This document shows positions 23,827 through 31,927 of a stretch of DNA of 64,000 nt, piece by piece. The translations under genes and the position numbers were made by a program. The stretch spans positions 248,001-312,000 of the forward strand of contig JAVBLM010000019.1 in NCBI GenBank assembly GCA_031553535.1, given 5' to 3'. Source of the DNA: JAIROC01 sp031553535. GTDB lineage: Bacteria; Bacteroidota; Bacteroidia; Bacteroidales; WCHB1-69. Numbering within the stretch: position 1 is the first letter of the stretch; each line of letters begins with the position of its first letter. The notes under the pieces are model-generated. The model had not been told where the DNA came from. It did no database searches and worked only from the letters and a program-made list of their open reading frames with translations.

Positions 23827-25044
23827 ATGAACGAAGCGTATTTTGAACTGCCATTCTTTACTAACTTGCTAATCCTGTTAGTGACTGCAAGAATTTTTGG
23901 TGAAATATTCGAACGATTTAAACAACCTGCAATGATTGGAGAAATTCTAGCAGGGATAATTCTAGGGCCAAGTTTATTAAACTTAATTCATAGGACAGAA
24001 GACATACAGGTTATCTCCGAATTAGGAGTTTTTTTATTGGTCATTATAGCAGGCCTCGAAATTAACATAGACGACATACTAAAATCCCTGAAAGGCAAAA
24101 ATATTATAATTTCCATCATGGCTTTCTTCCTGCCTATACTTAGCGGTATTGGCGTAGGCCACTTCTTTAACCAAGACATCATGACATCCATATTTATCGG
24201 ATTATGTATTGCAATCACGGCTTTACCGGTAAGCATAAGAATCCTGATGGACCTAGGAAAAATAAATTCGGAAGTAGGACAAAAAATAATCTCCGTCGCA
24301 ATCTTTGATGATGTTCTTGCATTGACTATACTCGGTATTCTTCTAAATATAAAAGATACCGGTATGTCATTTGCTTCCGTTACGCAAGCCGGATTAATCT
24401 CGTTACTAAAACTATTGGCATTTATCGGATTATTAAGTCTGGCATACCTGGCTATCAAAAAAATACTCCGGAAAGGAAATTATCTTGAAGAATCACTCGA
24501 CAAATTTATCTCCCTTATCAAAGGGAAAGAACCTCTGTTTGCCCTGTTCTTTGCATTTGTCCTTTTGTTTGCGACTTTTACCGAAACGTTAGGCCTGCAT
24601 TTTATTGTAGGAGCATTTTTCGCCTCGATGTTAATCAGCGAATCTCTGATCGGCAAGCATAATTTCAAGGTAATAGAAACAACAACAAGCAATATGGCAA
24701 TGGGGTTTCTGGCACCCATTTTCTTTGCAGGCATCGGCCTTGAATCCAATATTTCTTCCATCAGCAATATCGGGCTTTTAGCCGCCGTAATTGTGGTATC
24801 ATACATATCAAAAATTGCCGGCGGTTATCTTGGCGGAACGTTTGCAGGACTGAAAAGCCGGGTATCTTTAACCCTCGGTATCGGGCTAAACGCAAGGGGT
24901 ATTATGGAACTTGTTATCGCAAATATTGCCTACAAAAACGAACTAATCAGCACCGAAGTCTTTTCTATTCTAGTAATCATGGGTATATTGACAACACTAA
25001 CCACTCCTTTTCTTCTGAAACGGGCATTCAGGCAAATAGAATAG
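23827..25044 (+). CDS. Cation:proton antiporter (CPA2 family)
   Basis: A 405-residue polytopic inner-membrane protein with about 12 hydrophobic segments. QPAMIGEILAGIILGPSLL at the N-terminus is the CPA2 entry motif. The central VAIFDDVLALTILGIL carries the D-D pair of the ion-binding site, and LGIGLNARGIMELVIANIA is the conserved late helix. The C-terminal TrkA-N/RCK domain found in KefB/KefC is absent, so a NapA-like sodium/proton or potassium/proton exchanger is more likely. It appears monocistronic. A TACATTTG seven bases before the ATG would only work as a promoter for a leaderless mRNA. Confidence 0.88.
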   Translation: MNEAYFELPFFTNLLILLVTARIFGEIFERFKQPAMIGEILAGIILGPSLLNLIHRTEDIQVISELGVFLLVIIAGLEINIDDILKSLKGKNIIISIMAFFLPILSGIGVGHFFNQDIMTSIFIGLCIAITALPVSIRILMDLGKINSEVGQKIISVAIFDDVLALTILGILLNIKDTGMSFASVTQAGLISLLKLLAFIGLLSLAYLAIKKILRKGNYLEESLDKFISLIKGKEPLFALFFAFVLLFATFTETLGLHFIVGAFFASMLISESLIGKHNFKVIETTTSNMAMGFLAPIFFAGIGLESNISSISNIGLLAAVIVVSYISKIAGGYLGGTFAGLKSRVSLTLGIGLNARGIMELVIANIAYKNELISTEVFSILVIMGILTTLTTPFLLKRAFRQIE

Positions 25045-25332
25045 AAAACCATCCACTATCATCGATGATTTATCTTTCGTCGGCTAGTTAGCGTAGATTC
25101 GGATGGGAAATAAATATCTTTCTTAGTAGAGAGAATATAATAATTTATAAAAAAGTTATATCTATTTGCAACAGGAATAATGGAATCTGATTTAAGATAT
25201 CATCGAGGTTTTTATTCTATAGCCCCGTCTACCTGTTTCCGGCAGGCATATTTTCCATAATAAAGAACGAATGGAACATATCGACAGGTGTTATAACAAT
25301 CTAGAATATATACCGGCAATTATAGGAATATA
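25045..25332. other. Spacer after the antiporter, no gene seen
   Basis: AT-rich with scattered stops in all frames. No promoter, terminator or RNA motif was recognised beyond a weak hairpin, CCTG / CAGG, near 25235-25250. Confidence 0.5.
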
Positions 25333-25697
25333 TTCCGAAAGTCCGGAAGGCTTGCCAACGGTGGTTGGGGAGAATTCCAAGAGTTCGGAAAGCCTGCCAA
25401 CGATGGTTGGGAAGAATTCCGGAAGTTCGGAAAGTCTGCCAACGGTGGTTGGGGAGAATTCCGAGAGTTCGGAAAGTTTGCCAACGATGGTTGGGAAGAA
25501 TTCCGAGGGTTCGGAATGTATGCCAATGACGGTTGGGAAGAATTCCGAGAGTTCGGAAAGCCTGCCAACAGTGGTTGGGGAGAATTTCGAGAGTTCGGAA
25601 AGTTTGCCAACGATGGTTGGGAAGAATTCCGGAAGTTCGGAAAGTTTGCCAACGATGGTTGGGGAGAATTCAGAGAGTTCGGAATGTCTGCCAATGA
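25333..25697. repeat. 42-bp tandem hairpin array, locus 2
   Basis: Eight full 42-bp units start every 42 bp from 25333, and a ninth partial unit starts at 25669. Each contains TTCCGA, GAGT, TCGGAA (or the variant TTCCG / CGGAA) and CCAAC, a 4-nt loop, GTTGG. Loop bases vary (GATG, GGTG, AGTG) while the stems are kept. Because 42 is divisible by 3, several long frames run through on both strands. They encode only 14-residue repeats with no start context and are not taken as genes. On the minus strand the unit aligns with the locus 1 framework. Confidence 0.87.
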
Positions 25698-25960
25698 TAG
25701 AGATTGCTTCATTCCTCGCAATGACGCTCTTAACTAACATATTGCCGTCATGCTGAACTTGTTTCAGCATCCCCTTCTTTTGAGGAGATTAGTTCGCTTA
25801 AAAGTCTCACTGCACTCACCTGCGTTCGTTCGGGTGCGGATCAAGTCCGCAATGACGCTATTAACTTATGCTTACTGTCATTTCCTTTTGTGTGAACCTT
25901 TAATAAATACTACCAATGACGATTGGAGTTAATTCTAGCATTCCAGAATGACAATCAACC
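25698..25960. repeat. REP-like intergenic repeats
   Basis: CGCAATGACGCT followed by TTAACT and a GTCAT block occurs at about 25718-25752 and again at about 25850-25882. Between them lies GTCATGCTGAACTTGTTTCA, then GCATC, a hairpin-forming sequence of a type scattered through many Bacteroidota genomes. A third partial unit (CAATGACGATTGG) is at about 25914. No coding content. Confidence 0.6.
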
Positions 25961-26012
25961 AGGGTTTACTGTTTTTCCTTCCGTTATCTTATTTCCTTTT
26001 ATTTCTAACTTT

Positions 26013-26196
26013 ATAACAGAAGTTATGCAAGTTAGAAAAAAGTTAGAGGAAGTTATAATTTAATTGTTGAATTGTTTAGCGTTTACATACTGAACTTATC
26101 AAAAGTTGAGGTAAGGGATTAACTCCACTTTTGACAAATTCAATTATTTCTTGTTGCTTGTTGTAATTATTACCTGTAACTTGCGTAATTTCTGTT
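26013..26196. mobile_element. MITE-like inverted-repeat element, copy C
   Basis: The left end begins ATAACAGAAGTTATGCAAGT and continues with two more AAGTTA-type motifs to 26058. The right end (26165-26196) is the inverse, reading AACAGAAATTACGCAAGTTA on the minus strand. The interior holds a second, nested inverted repeat (26092-26141). The sequence just inside the right end matches copy A. It lies 128 bp upstream of the DUF4097 gene. Confidence 0.6.
26092..26141. repeat. Nested inverted repeat inside element C
   Basis: GAACTTATCAAAAGTTGAG (26092-26110) pairs with CTCCACTTTTGACAAATTC (26123-26141) at 15 of 19 positions around a 12-nt spacer. A close relative of the arm lies at 23489-23507, about 2.6 kb away. 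Confidence 0.6.
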
Positions 26197-26323
26197 TACA
26201 AAATAAACAAAGCTATTGATACGTTGTAAATAAACTAAGGAGTATATGGTAAAGGTTGATGGGATTCAGGATGCATCGCTTACTACTCGACAAATTAAAT
26301 CATTTAAACTAATACTAAAAGAA

Positions 26324-27517
26324 ATGAAAAAGTTAAGTGCATTTTTTATCGGCGTTTTATTAACTGTAAACATATTTACGGCTACAGCCAAAGAAGATCA
26401 AAAAGATCCGTTCATGACCCGTACTTTTCCGGCGGCATCCATTAAATCGGTAGAAGTAATCACATCGGGTGGTCGTATTGCCGTGAATGGAGATACCAAT
26501 TCGGAGGCTGTAGTTGAGGTATATGCGAATCATAATAAATGGTCGGATGAAAAGATTAAACAGGTGTTGGAAGAGAATTATACTATCGAAATTAAAGTGG
26601 AAAGTGGAAAGTTGCATGCTTTGGCAAGACCGAAAGCCAACATTAAAAACTGGAAAACACAAGGATTAAATATTTCGTTCAAGATCAGCGTACCCAGGCA
26701 AATCGACAGTCATTTGCGAACCAGTGGTGGAAGTATTCAACTTAACGATTTATCAGGTTCCCAAGATTTCACAACCAGCGGCGGTTCATTGTCAGTTAAG
26801 AATGTTTCAGGCAATATTGTCGGCAGAACATCAGGTGGGAGTATTGTTGTAACAAACTCAAAAGATAATATTGACTTAAAAACGAGCGGCGGAAGCATCA
26901 CAGCGACAAACTGTGAGGGGAAAATCGACATTGCAACTGCGGGTGGAAGTCTCAGGATGAGTAATCTTAGCGGAAATATTAATGCAATAACCAGCGGTGG
27001 GAGTATTACGGCAAGTAATATCAACGGTATCTTCAAAACCAGTACTGCGGGTGGAAGCATCACAGCAACAAACTGTGAGGGGACAATAAATATGGCAACT
27101 GCGGGTGGAAGTCTCAAGATGAGTAACCTTAATGGAAATATCAATGCAGCAACCAGTGGCGGAAGTATTACGGCTAGTAATGTCAATGGTGTCTTCAAAA
27201 CCGGAACCTCAGGCGGCAGTATGCAATTAGAAAACATCTCGGGCAGTTTGGAAGCAAAAACATCGGGCGGAAGCATGAATGTGGCAATGACATCTGTTAG
27301 TGATTACGTAAAATTGTCCAATAATGGAAACATCAACTTAACCGTGCCTGCCGATAAAGGTTACAACCTTAAAGTGGACGCAAAAAAAATAAAAACATCA
27401 GGCTTAAAAGATTTCAGCGGCAACATGGATAATGGGAGTATCGGAGGAATTGTCGGGAGTGGCAATACGGAAATCGAAATAAAAGCATTGTTGCAGGTAA
27501 ATCTGTCATTCAAATAG
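26324..27517 (+). CDS. DUF4097 family exported beta-repeat protein
   Basis: 397 residues from the ATG at 26324, which gives a clean signal peptide (MKKLSAFFIGVLLTVN, then a T-A-T-A-K cleavage region); the ATG at 26246 would add 26 residues. After a globular N-part (SVEVITSGGRIAVNGD) come about fifteen short beta-solenoid turns of the form T-S-G-G-S-I-x-A-x-N, ending with a non-repeat cap. DUF4097 proteins are predicted beta-solenoids of unknown function, often near anti-sigma factors, though none is here. The centre contains a 162-bp in-frame tandem duplication (26891-27214). Likely periplasmic or surface exposed. Confidence 0.82.
   Translation: MKKLSAFFIGVLLTVNIFTATAKEDQKDPFMTRTFPAASIKSVEVITSGGRIAVNGDTNSEAVVEVYANHNKWSDEKIKQVLEENYTIEIKVESGKLHALARPKANIKNWKTQGLNISFKISVPRQIDSHLRTSGGSIQLNDLSGSQDFTTSGGSLSVKNVSGNIVGRTSGGSIVVTNSKDNIDLKTSGGSITATNCEGKIDIATAGGSLRMSNLSGNINAITSGGSITASNINGIFKTSTAGGSITATNCEGTINMATAGGSLKMSNLNGNINAATSGGSITASNVNGVFKTGTSGGSMQLENISGSLEAKTSGGSMNVAMTSVSDYVKLSNNGNINLTVPADKGYNLKVDAKKIKTSGLKDFSGNMDNGSIGGIVGSGNTEIEIKALLQVNLSFK
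26891..27214 (+). repeat. 162-bp tandem duplication inside the DUF4097 gene
   Basis: Units 26891-27052 and 27053-27214 both begin GGAAGCATCACAGC and are closely similar over 54 codons (three solenoid turns). The period keeps the frame, so gain or loss of units would change protein length only. Confidence 0.75.
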
Positions 27518-27787
27518 TATTAGTTCAGCAGAAGTTCAAGAATGGTTCCCAAAACAATGAATAACTTGGTCTGATTCTTTATCGTGCCGATCAACATTTG
27601 GTCTTTGGATTGCTGTTCAAATTTATTAAAAGACACTTTCTATATATAGTCTTTCTTTTATTTTCTACCTCCCATCTTCTTTTCTAAATACATGATAAAG
27701 AAGATAATTTTTAAATTATATAATCCGTATCTGTTCATTAAGTACAGGGAAGATTTATTTTAACTTAAAACGGGTTAAAAAATCATG
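27518..27787. other. Spacer between DUF4097 and DUF4919 genes
   Basis: No gene seen. A weak stem, AAAAGAC (27628-27634) with GTCTTT (27649-27654) followed by a T-rich stretch, could terminate the DUF4097 transcript. Confidence 0.4.
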
Positions 27788-27795
27788 TATCTTTG
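27788..27795 (+). promoter_or_regulatory. -7 promoter element for the DUF4919 gene
   Basis: TATCTTTG (TAnnTTTG), 37 bp upstream of the ATG at 27832. Confidence 0.6.
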
Positions 27796-27831
27796 CACGC
27801 CGAATATATAATAACCAAATAGTATCATAAT

Positions 27832-28494
27832 ATGAAGAAAATAACTTTATTTCTTTTATTATTTTTAATAACATTGGCAGCAAATGCCCAGACAAACGAT
27901 TCTATTGATTTTTGTTTCGAGATAAAAAAAGTTGTTACGGATTCCGCCTCGCCCTACTTTTATCCGTCATTATTGGAAAAAGTCAAGAACAATCCTGCGA
28001 AAATAGATGAAACGGATTGCTATTATTTATATTACGGGCAAATATTCCAACCGGATTATATACCCTTAATGTCTTTTTTTATATATCCCGAACGCAGGGA
28101 TTTCGACATGGCTGCAATAAATAGGAAATATAAAAAAGTAATTCAACTTGGTAAAATCATGCTTGAGAGAAATCCTGTTGATTTAACAATATTATTACAT
28201 ACTTCCAGATCCATAGCTAAACAGAAAAGATACATCGACAATGATTATTTTTCTCAACGGTTTACAAATTTGCTATCCGCAATCTTTTCCACAGGTAATG
28301 GTAAAACAAAAGAAACCGCAATAAAAATTGTAAGTATGGAAGATGATTATGTACTAAAACGAGTATTAGGATTTTTAGGAAACGAAGAAACGTTAATTAT
28401 TGAAGAGGATCATGCTTACAGCGTTTGGACGAAAAGTAACGTCAAGTTATATTTTGAGGATATCATGACTATTGAAAAAAATAGTTACAACTAA
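27832..28494 (+). CDS. DUF4919 domain-containing exported protein
   Basis: A 220-residue protein with a signal peptide (MKKITLFLLLFLITLAANAQ). The body matches the DUF4919 pattern: an early Y-P-S-L-L-E-K helix, CYYLYYGQIFQPDY (the most conserved stretch), KKVIQLGKIMLERNP, and a C-terminal sheet with EDDYVLKRVLGFLGNEE. Function is unknown; the family is largely restricted to Bacteroidota. It has its own promoter. A solo end of the inverted-repeat element family lies 6 bp after the stop and may act as or disrupt its 3' end. Confidence 0.8.
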   Translation: MKKITLFLLLFLITLAANAQTNDSIDFCFEIKKVVTDSASPYFYPSLLEKVKNNPAKIDETDCYYLYYGQIFQPDYIPLMSFFIYPERRDFDMAAINRKYKKVIQLGKIMLERNPVDLTILLHTSRSIAKQKRYIDNDYFSQRFTNLLSAIFSTGNGKTKETAIKIVSMEDDYVLKRVLGFLGNEETLIIEEDHAYSVWTKSNVKLYFEDIMTIEKNSYN

Positions 28495-28500
28495 AGAAGC

Positions 28501-28521
28501 AACTTGCGTAACTTCTGTTAT
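28501..28521. repeat. Solo end of the inverted-repeat element family, copy D
   Basis: Reads AACTTGCGTAACTTCTGTTA plus T, the reverse complement of the copy B right end. No partner end was found within several hundred bases on either side. Confidence 0.6.
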
Positions 28522-28671
28522 AAATAATTTTTCCGAAGATGTCTAATATCACAAGAACGTTTATCCATAATAAAATAAAAGGATTCAACCAAACGTTAGC
28601 TAAATGATATAATATTTACTATCATTATTCACAGGAAATAATAGAATTCGGATAACAATTAAAATAATAAA

Positions 28672-29364
28672 ATGAAAAAAATAACCGTAATGATAATCTG
28701 TGCATTATTCGGCGGAATGATTGCCTCGGCACAAAAAAACTTCCTGGATGTTAATTATGTTGAAGTTTCAGCCACAGCAGAAATGGAAGTGACACCGGAC
28801 AAAATCTATTTGAAAATAGTTATCGATGAAAAAGACAGCAAAGGAAAAATATCTATCGACAAGCAAGAACAAGATATGATTGCTGTGTTAAAAACAATTA
28901 ATGGTATCAATGTGCCGGAAGATTTAACAATGAAAGATCTGGAAAGCCAATTCAAATACAAGAGAACTTCAAATAATCAAATTCTTTTAAGCAAGGAGTA
29001 CGAATTGATTGTCAAAAACGGAAAAACAGCCAGTGAAGTTGTATCGAAACTGGAAAAGACAGGCATTTCTAATGTTTCTCTTGTCAAAGTCGATCATAGT
29101 AAAATGGAAGAATTCAAAAAAACAGTACGTGAAAATGCCACCAAAACTGCCAAAGAAAAAGCATCTTCCCTCGCACAAAGCATAGGACAAACCATAGGCA
29201 AGGCAATTTATATTAGCGAACATCCGAATTTTCCCCCTTACCATGCGACAGGTTATGTCAACAAAGCTGTTATGAGTGATTTTGTCGAAGGATATACTTC
29301 GGAGGTGGAACTGAGCAAGATTAAAATAGAATCTACCGTCGAAGTTAAATTTGAACTAAAATAA
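28672..29364 (+). CDS. SIMPL domain (DUF541) exported protein
   Basis: A 230-residue protein with a signal peptide (MKKITVMIICALFGGMIASAQ). VEVSATAEMEVTPDKIYLKI is the SIMPL/DUF541 opening strand. VRENATKTAKEKASSLAQSI is the conserved helix, and the C-terminus VELSKIKIESTVEVKFEL is the closing strand. Relatives such as Brucella BP26 form periplasmic channel-like rings; some influence oxidative stress. The role here is unknown. The stop is 9 nt before the DNA glycosylase start, so the two may be co-transcribed. Confidence 0.83.
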   Translation: MKKITVMIICALFGGMIASAQKNFLDVNYVEVSATAEMEVTPDKIYLKIVIDEKDSKGKISIDKQEQDMIAVLKTINGINVPEDLTMKDLESQFKYKRTSNNQILLSKEYELIVKNGKTASEVVSKLEKTGISNVSLVKVDHSKMEEFKKTVRENATKTAKEKASSLAQSIGQTIGKAIYISEHPNFPPYHATGYVNKAVMSDFVEGYTSEVELSKIKIESTVEVKFELK

Positions 29365-29373
29365 TTATTTCGT

Positions 29374-29952
29374 ATGACAAAAACAAACGAAATCATACGT
29401 TGCGGGTGGCAGGGCAACGATCCGCTGTATATCCAATATCATGACCAGGAATGGGGAAAAGAAGTGACGGATGATCACAAAATGTTCGAATTCCTTATAT
29501 TGGAAAGTGCCCAGGCAGGATTGAGCTGGATAACAATCTTACGAAGAAGAGAAGGTTACAGGAAAGCATTTGCTAATTTTGAAGCTGAAAAAGTGGCTGA
29601 ATTCAATGCGGAAGATATCCAACGGCTTATGTCGGATACCGGAATCATCCGGAACCGGTTAAAAATTGAGGCTGCCATTTCCAATGCGCAGCATTTTCTG
29701 AAAGTACAACAGGAATTCGGCAGTTTTTGCAATTATCTTACTTCTTTTCTTCCCGAAAAGAAACCCATTATTAACAACTGGAAGAAATTATCAGACGTTC
29801 CTGCTTCCACCGAATTATCCGACCGTATCAGCAAGGACATGAAAAAGCGAGGATTCAAATTCTTCGGAACAACTATTTGTTATGCTCATCTGCAAGCGGT
29901 AGGTTATGTGAACGATCATTTATCCGACTGTCATTTCAGAAACCGGCATTAA
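29374..29952 (+). CDS. tag: DNA-3-methyladenine glycosylase I
   Basis: A 192-residue HhH-fold enzyme excising 3-methyladenine from DNA. It opens RCGWQGNDPLYIQYHDQEWG (zinc-ligand Cys and family signature). FLILESAQAGLSWITILRRR forms the base-binding pocket. The C-terminus CYAHLQAVGYVNDHLSDCHF supplies the remaining His and Cys zinc ligands. Length is normal. It is likely downstream in an operon with the SIMPL gene, and convergent with the M20 hydrolase, with only 11 bp between stops. Confidence 0.95.
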   Translation: MTKTNEIIRCGWQGNDPLYIQYHDQEWGKEVTDDHKMFEFLILESAQAGLSWITILRRREGYRKAFANFEAEKVAEFNAEDIQRLMSDTGIIRNRLKIEAAISNAQHFLKVQQEFGSFCNYLTSFLPEKKPIINNWKKLSDVPASTELSDRISKDMKKRGFKFFGTTICYAHLQAVGYVNDHLSDCHFRNRH

Positions 29953-29963
29953 AAGATTCTCCG

Positions 29964-31154
29964 CTATAGATCTCTCATTAACTTTATAGCCAAATAAGAC
30001 ATAAGCGCGGGTGACATCCGAAGGGATTGTTCATTAATACGGAATTCTGAACTATGCAGATTGATATCATACCCATCAATTCCTGTTCCTAAACGATAAA
30101 AAACAGAAGGAACTCGACGCGAATAATAGGCAAAATCTTCTGCCGTCATCCGGTAATCAAGCCGGAGGACATTCTCTGCTCCACAAAAATCCCGGGCTAC
30201 TGCCATAGCGTTACAGGTTAAAGCATCATTATTGGTTAATACGGGATAACCTTTATCTATACGGACTTGAGCATTCCCGCCCATTTCTTTTGTCACACGC
30301 TGAGCAATATTTACAATTAACTGATGTGCTTTTTTCCGCCATGTTTCATCGAAGGTCCGTAAGGTTCCTTCCATGCGAACTTCGTCGGGAACGATATTGG
30401 TCTTCCCTTCCCCCAGTATTCTTCCAAAAGTAAGTACGCTCGGACGATCCTTAGGTGCTTTTTCCGAATAAACAGCATTCAACTCGAGTAACAATTTGGA
30501 AGCAATTAAAAGCGGATTAATAAACATTTCAGGAATCGCCGCATGCCCTCCCTTCCCTATCACGGTTATATATATTTCATCCGTCGAAGCCATATAATCC
30601 CCTGGTTTCATTCCGATTTTACCTGTTTCTATTTCGGGAGAGACATGAAGCCCGAGAACAGCATCCACTTTCGGATCTTCCAACGCACCGGCTTCGATCA
30701 GTTGTATTGCACCGCCGGGAAATTTTTCTTCCGAAGGCTGGAAAATTAATTTAACGGTTCCTGTCCATTTCTCTGTCAGCTCCTGTAGTATCCGTGCTGT
30801 CGTAATTAAAGAAGCCATGTGAGCATCATGTCCGCAAGCATGCATAACTCCTTTGTTGGAGGACTGATAATCCAGGTTGTTCTTTTCTTCGATAGGCAAT
30901 GCATCCATATCTGCCCGGAGAGCGATTACCTTACCTGTTGCTTTTTTACCTTCTATTAAAGCAACAACAGCCGTATTGTCGAGATACATATTCGTTTTAA
31001 TGCCATAACGGTTCAACATTTCGGCAATAAATCCGGCGGTATTAAATTCCTGTCCCGACAACTCGGGATATTGATGTAAATGCCTCCGAATGGCAACTGT
31101 ATCTTCAAAATATTGTTCGGATAATGCTTTTACCTGCTCTTTTAAATCATGCAT
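29964..31154 (-). CDS. M20D family amidohydrolase (N-acyl amino acid / peptide hydrolase)
   Basis: A 396-residue metal-dependent hydrolase of the AbgB/IAA-amino-acid hydrolase group. Metal ligands are in VMHACGHDAHMASL (Cys and His), QPSEEKFPGGA (Glu pair), LGLHVSP (His) and NLHSSEFRINEQSL (C-terminal His). The lid domain runs about 190-310 (GKGGHAAIPEMFINPL). Substrates of this family include N-acetyl or N-benzoyl amino acids and aminoacyl conjugates; the specific one is unknown. No signal peptide, so cytoplasmic. The -7 element at 31177 gives a short leader. Monocistronic. Confidence 0.88.
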   Translation of the reverse strand: MHDLKEQVKALSEQYFEDTVAIRRHLHQYPELSGQEFNTAGFIAEMLNRYGIKTNMYLDNTAVVALIEGKKATGKVIALRADMDALPIEEKNNLDYQSSNKGVMHACGHDAHMASLITTARILQELTEKWTGTVKLIFQPSEEKFPGGAIQLIEAGALEDPKVDAVLGLHVSPEIETGKIGMKPGDYMASTDEIYITVIGKGGHAAIPEMFINPLLIASKLLLELNAVYSEKAPKDRPSVLTFGRILGEGKTNIVPDEVRMEGTLRTFDETWRKKAHQLIVNIAQRVTKEMGGNAQVRIDKGYPVLTNNDALTCNAMAVARDFCGAENVLRLDYRMTAEDFAYYSRRVPSVFYRLGTGIDGYDINLHSSEFRINEQSLRMSPALMSYLAIKLMRDL

Positions 31155-31176
31155 TATAAAACCTTATTATTCTATA

Positions 31177-31184
31177 CAAAAGTA
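31177..31184 (-). promoter_or_regulatory. -7 promoter element for the M20 hydrolase
   Basis: The minus strand reads TACTTTTG (TAnnTTTG), 22 bp upstream of the ATG at 31154. Confidence 0.55.
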
Positions 31185-31194
31185 CATTAATTTT

Positions 31195-31520
31195 CTACTC
31201 GGAATAAGTTGAAGACAAACAATCTCCTTGGTAATATGTTCTTTGTCGGGTTAGAAATATCTGCCCATCTGGAATACAAGCCTTTCTATTCTCTCCATCA
31301 CGATACCATAATTCAGTGTTTATATACGGCAATTTAACTTTGAAAAAGACCAATACTCCAGAATAAACAGATAATTAAATAAATAAAAGCTTTTTCCATA
31401 ATTGAATACATCTTCTATAGCTCTTCTCACATAATATTCAATTTCACTTTTCTATAACTATCATTTAATACACAATGTTGGATGTTCTATTCTTAAACAA
31501 ACTGATATAATTGAGTAAAA
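31195..31520 (-). pseudogene. Decayed, frameshifted coding remnant
   Basis: Minus-strand pieces in different frames read like real protein. From upstream: NIQHCVLNDSYRKVKLNI, then YYVRRAIEDVFNYGKSFYLF, then LPYINTELWYRDGENRK and IPDGQIFLTRQRTYYQGD before TAG at 31195-31197. At least two frame changes separate them. No family was recognised. It lies in a 770-bp gene-free gap between the M20 and elbB genes. The remaining part (31521-31792) is very AT-rich and empty. Confidence 0.45.
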
Positions 31521-31792
31521 TTAAATCTTTGTCCATCCTAAAAAAACATAAAGAAATGATAAATACGAATAATTTCTTCTTCATAAAATCATTGATTTCT
31601 TTCTGCAAACATACAATTATTTTTTATACAAAACCTGAAATATCTTATACATTTATCCACTTTTTCATAAACATTTAAAATAATTTCGTACACCCGAACA
31701 TTATTTTTCACTTAGTAATCTGAATTACGTTCTTTTATCCAGATGAAAATGTAAAAGATTTCGAATTTACTTTAACCATATACTTTTTTTTG

Positions 31793-31800
31793 TATTTTTG
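31793..31800 (+). promoter_or_regulatory. -7 promoter element for elbB
   Basis: TATTTTTG (TAnnTTTG), 128 bp upstream of the ATG, leaving a long AT-rich leader with no recognised structure. Confidence 0.5.
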
Positions 31801-31927
31801 TAAGCAAGAATGTAATTATACAAAATTAATCAAGATAAACAATGAAACATTTTCTATTGTTTATGCCTGTAAAATTAATTCTTAACACAATATAACATTA
31901 TTATCAAAAAAGAAATCACAATCTTAT

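Noticed and set aside
25271..25770. Long overlapping frames on both strands across array 2
   Set aside because: A 42-bp period without stops opens several frames at once. No signal peptide, domain or start context singles one out as real.
26737..27276. 179-codon minus-strand frame inside the DUF4097 gene
   Set aside because: It arises from the gene's internal repeats on the opposite strand and has repetitive Pro/Leu composition with no start signal.
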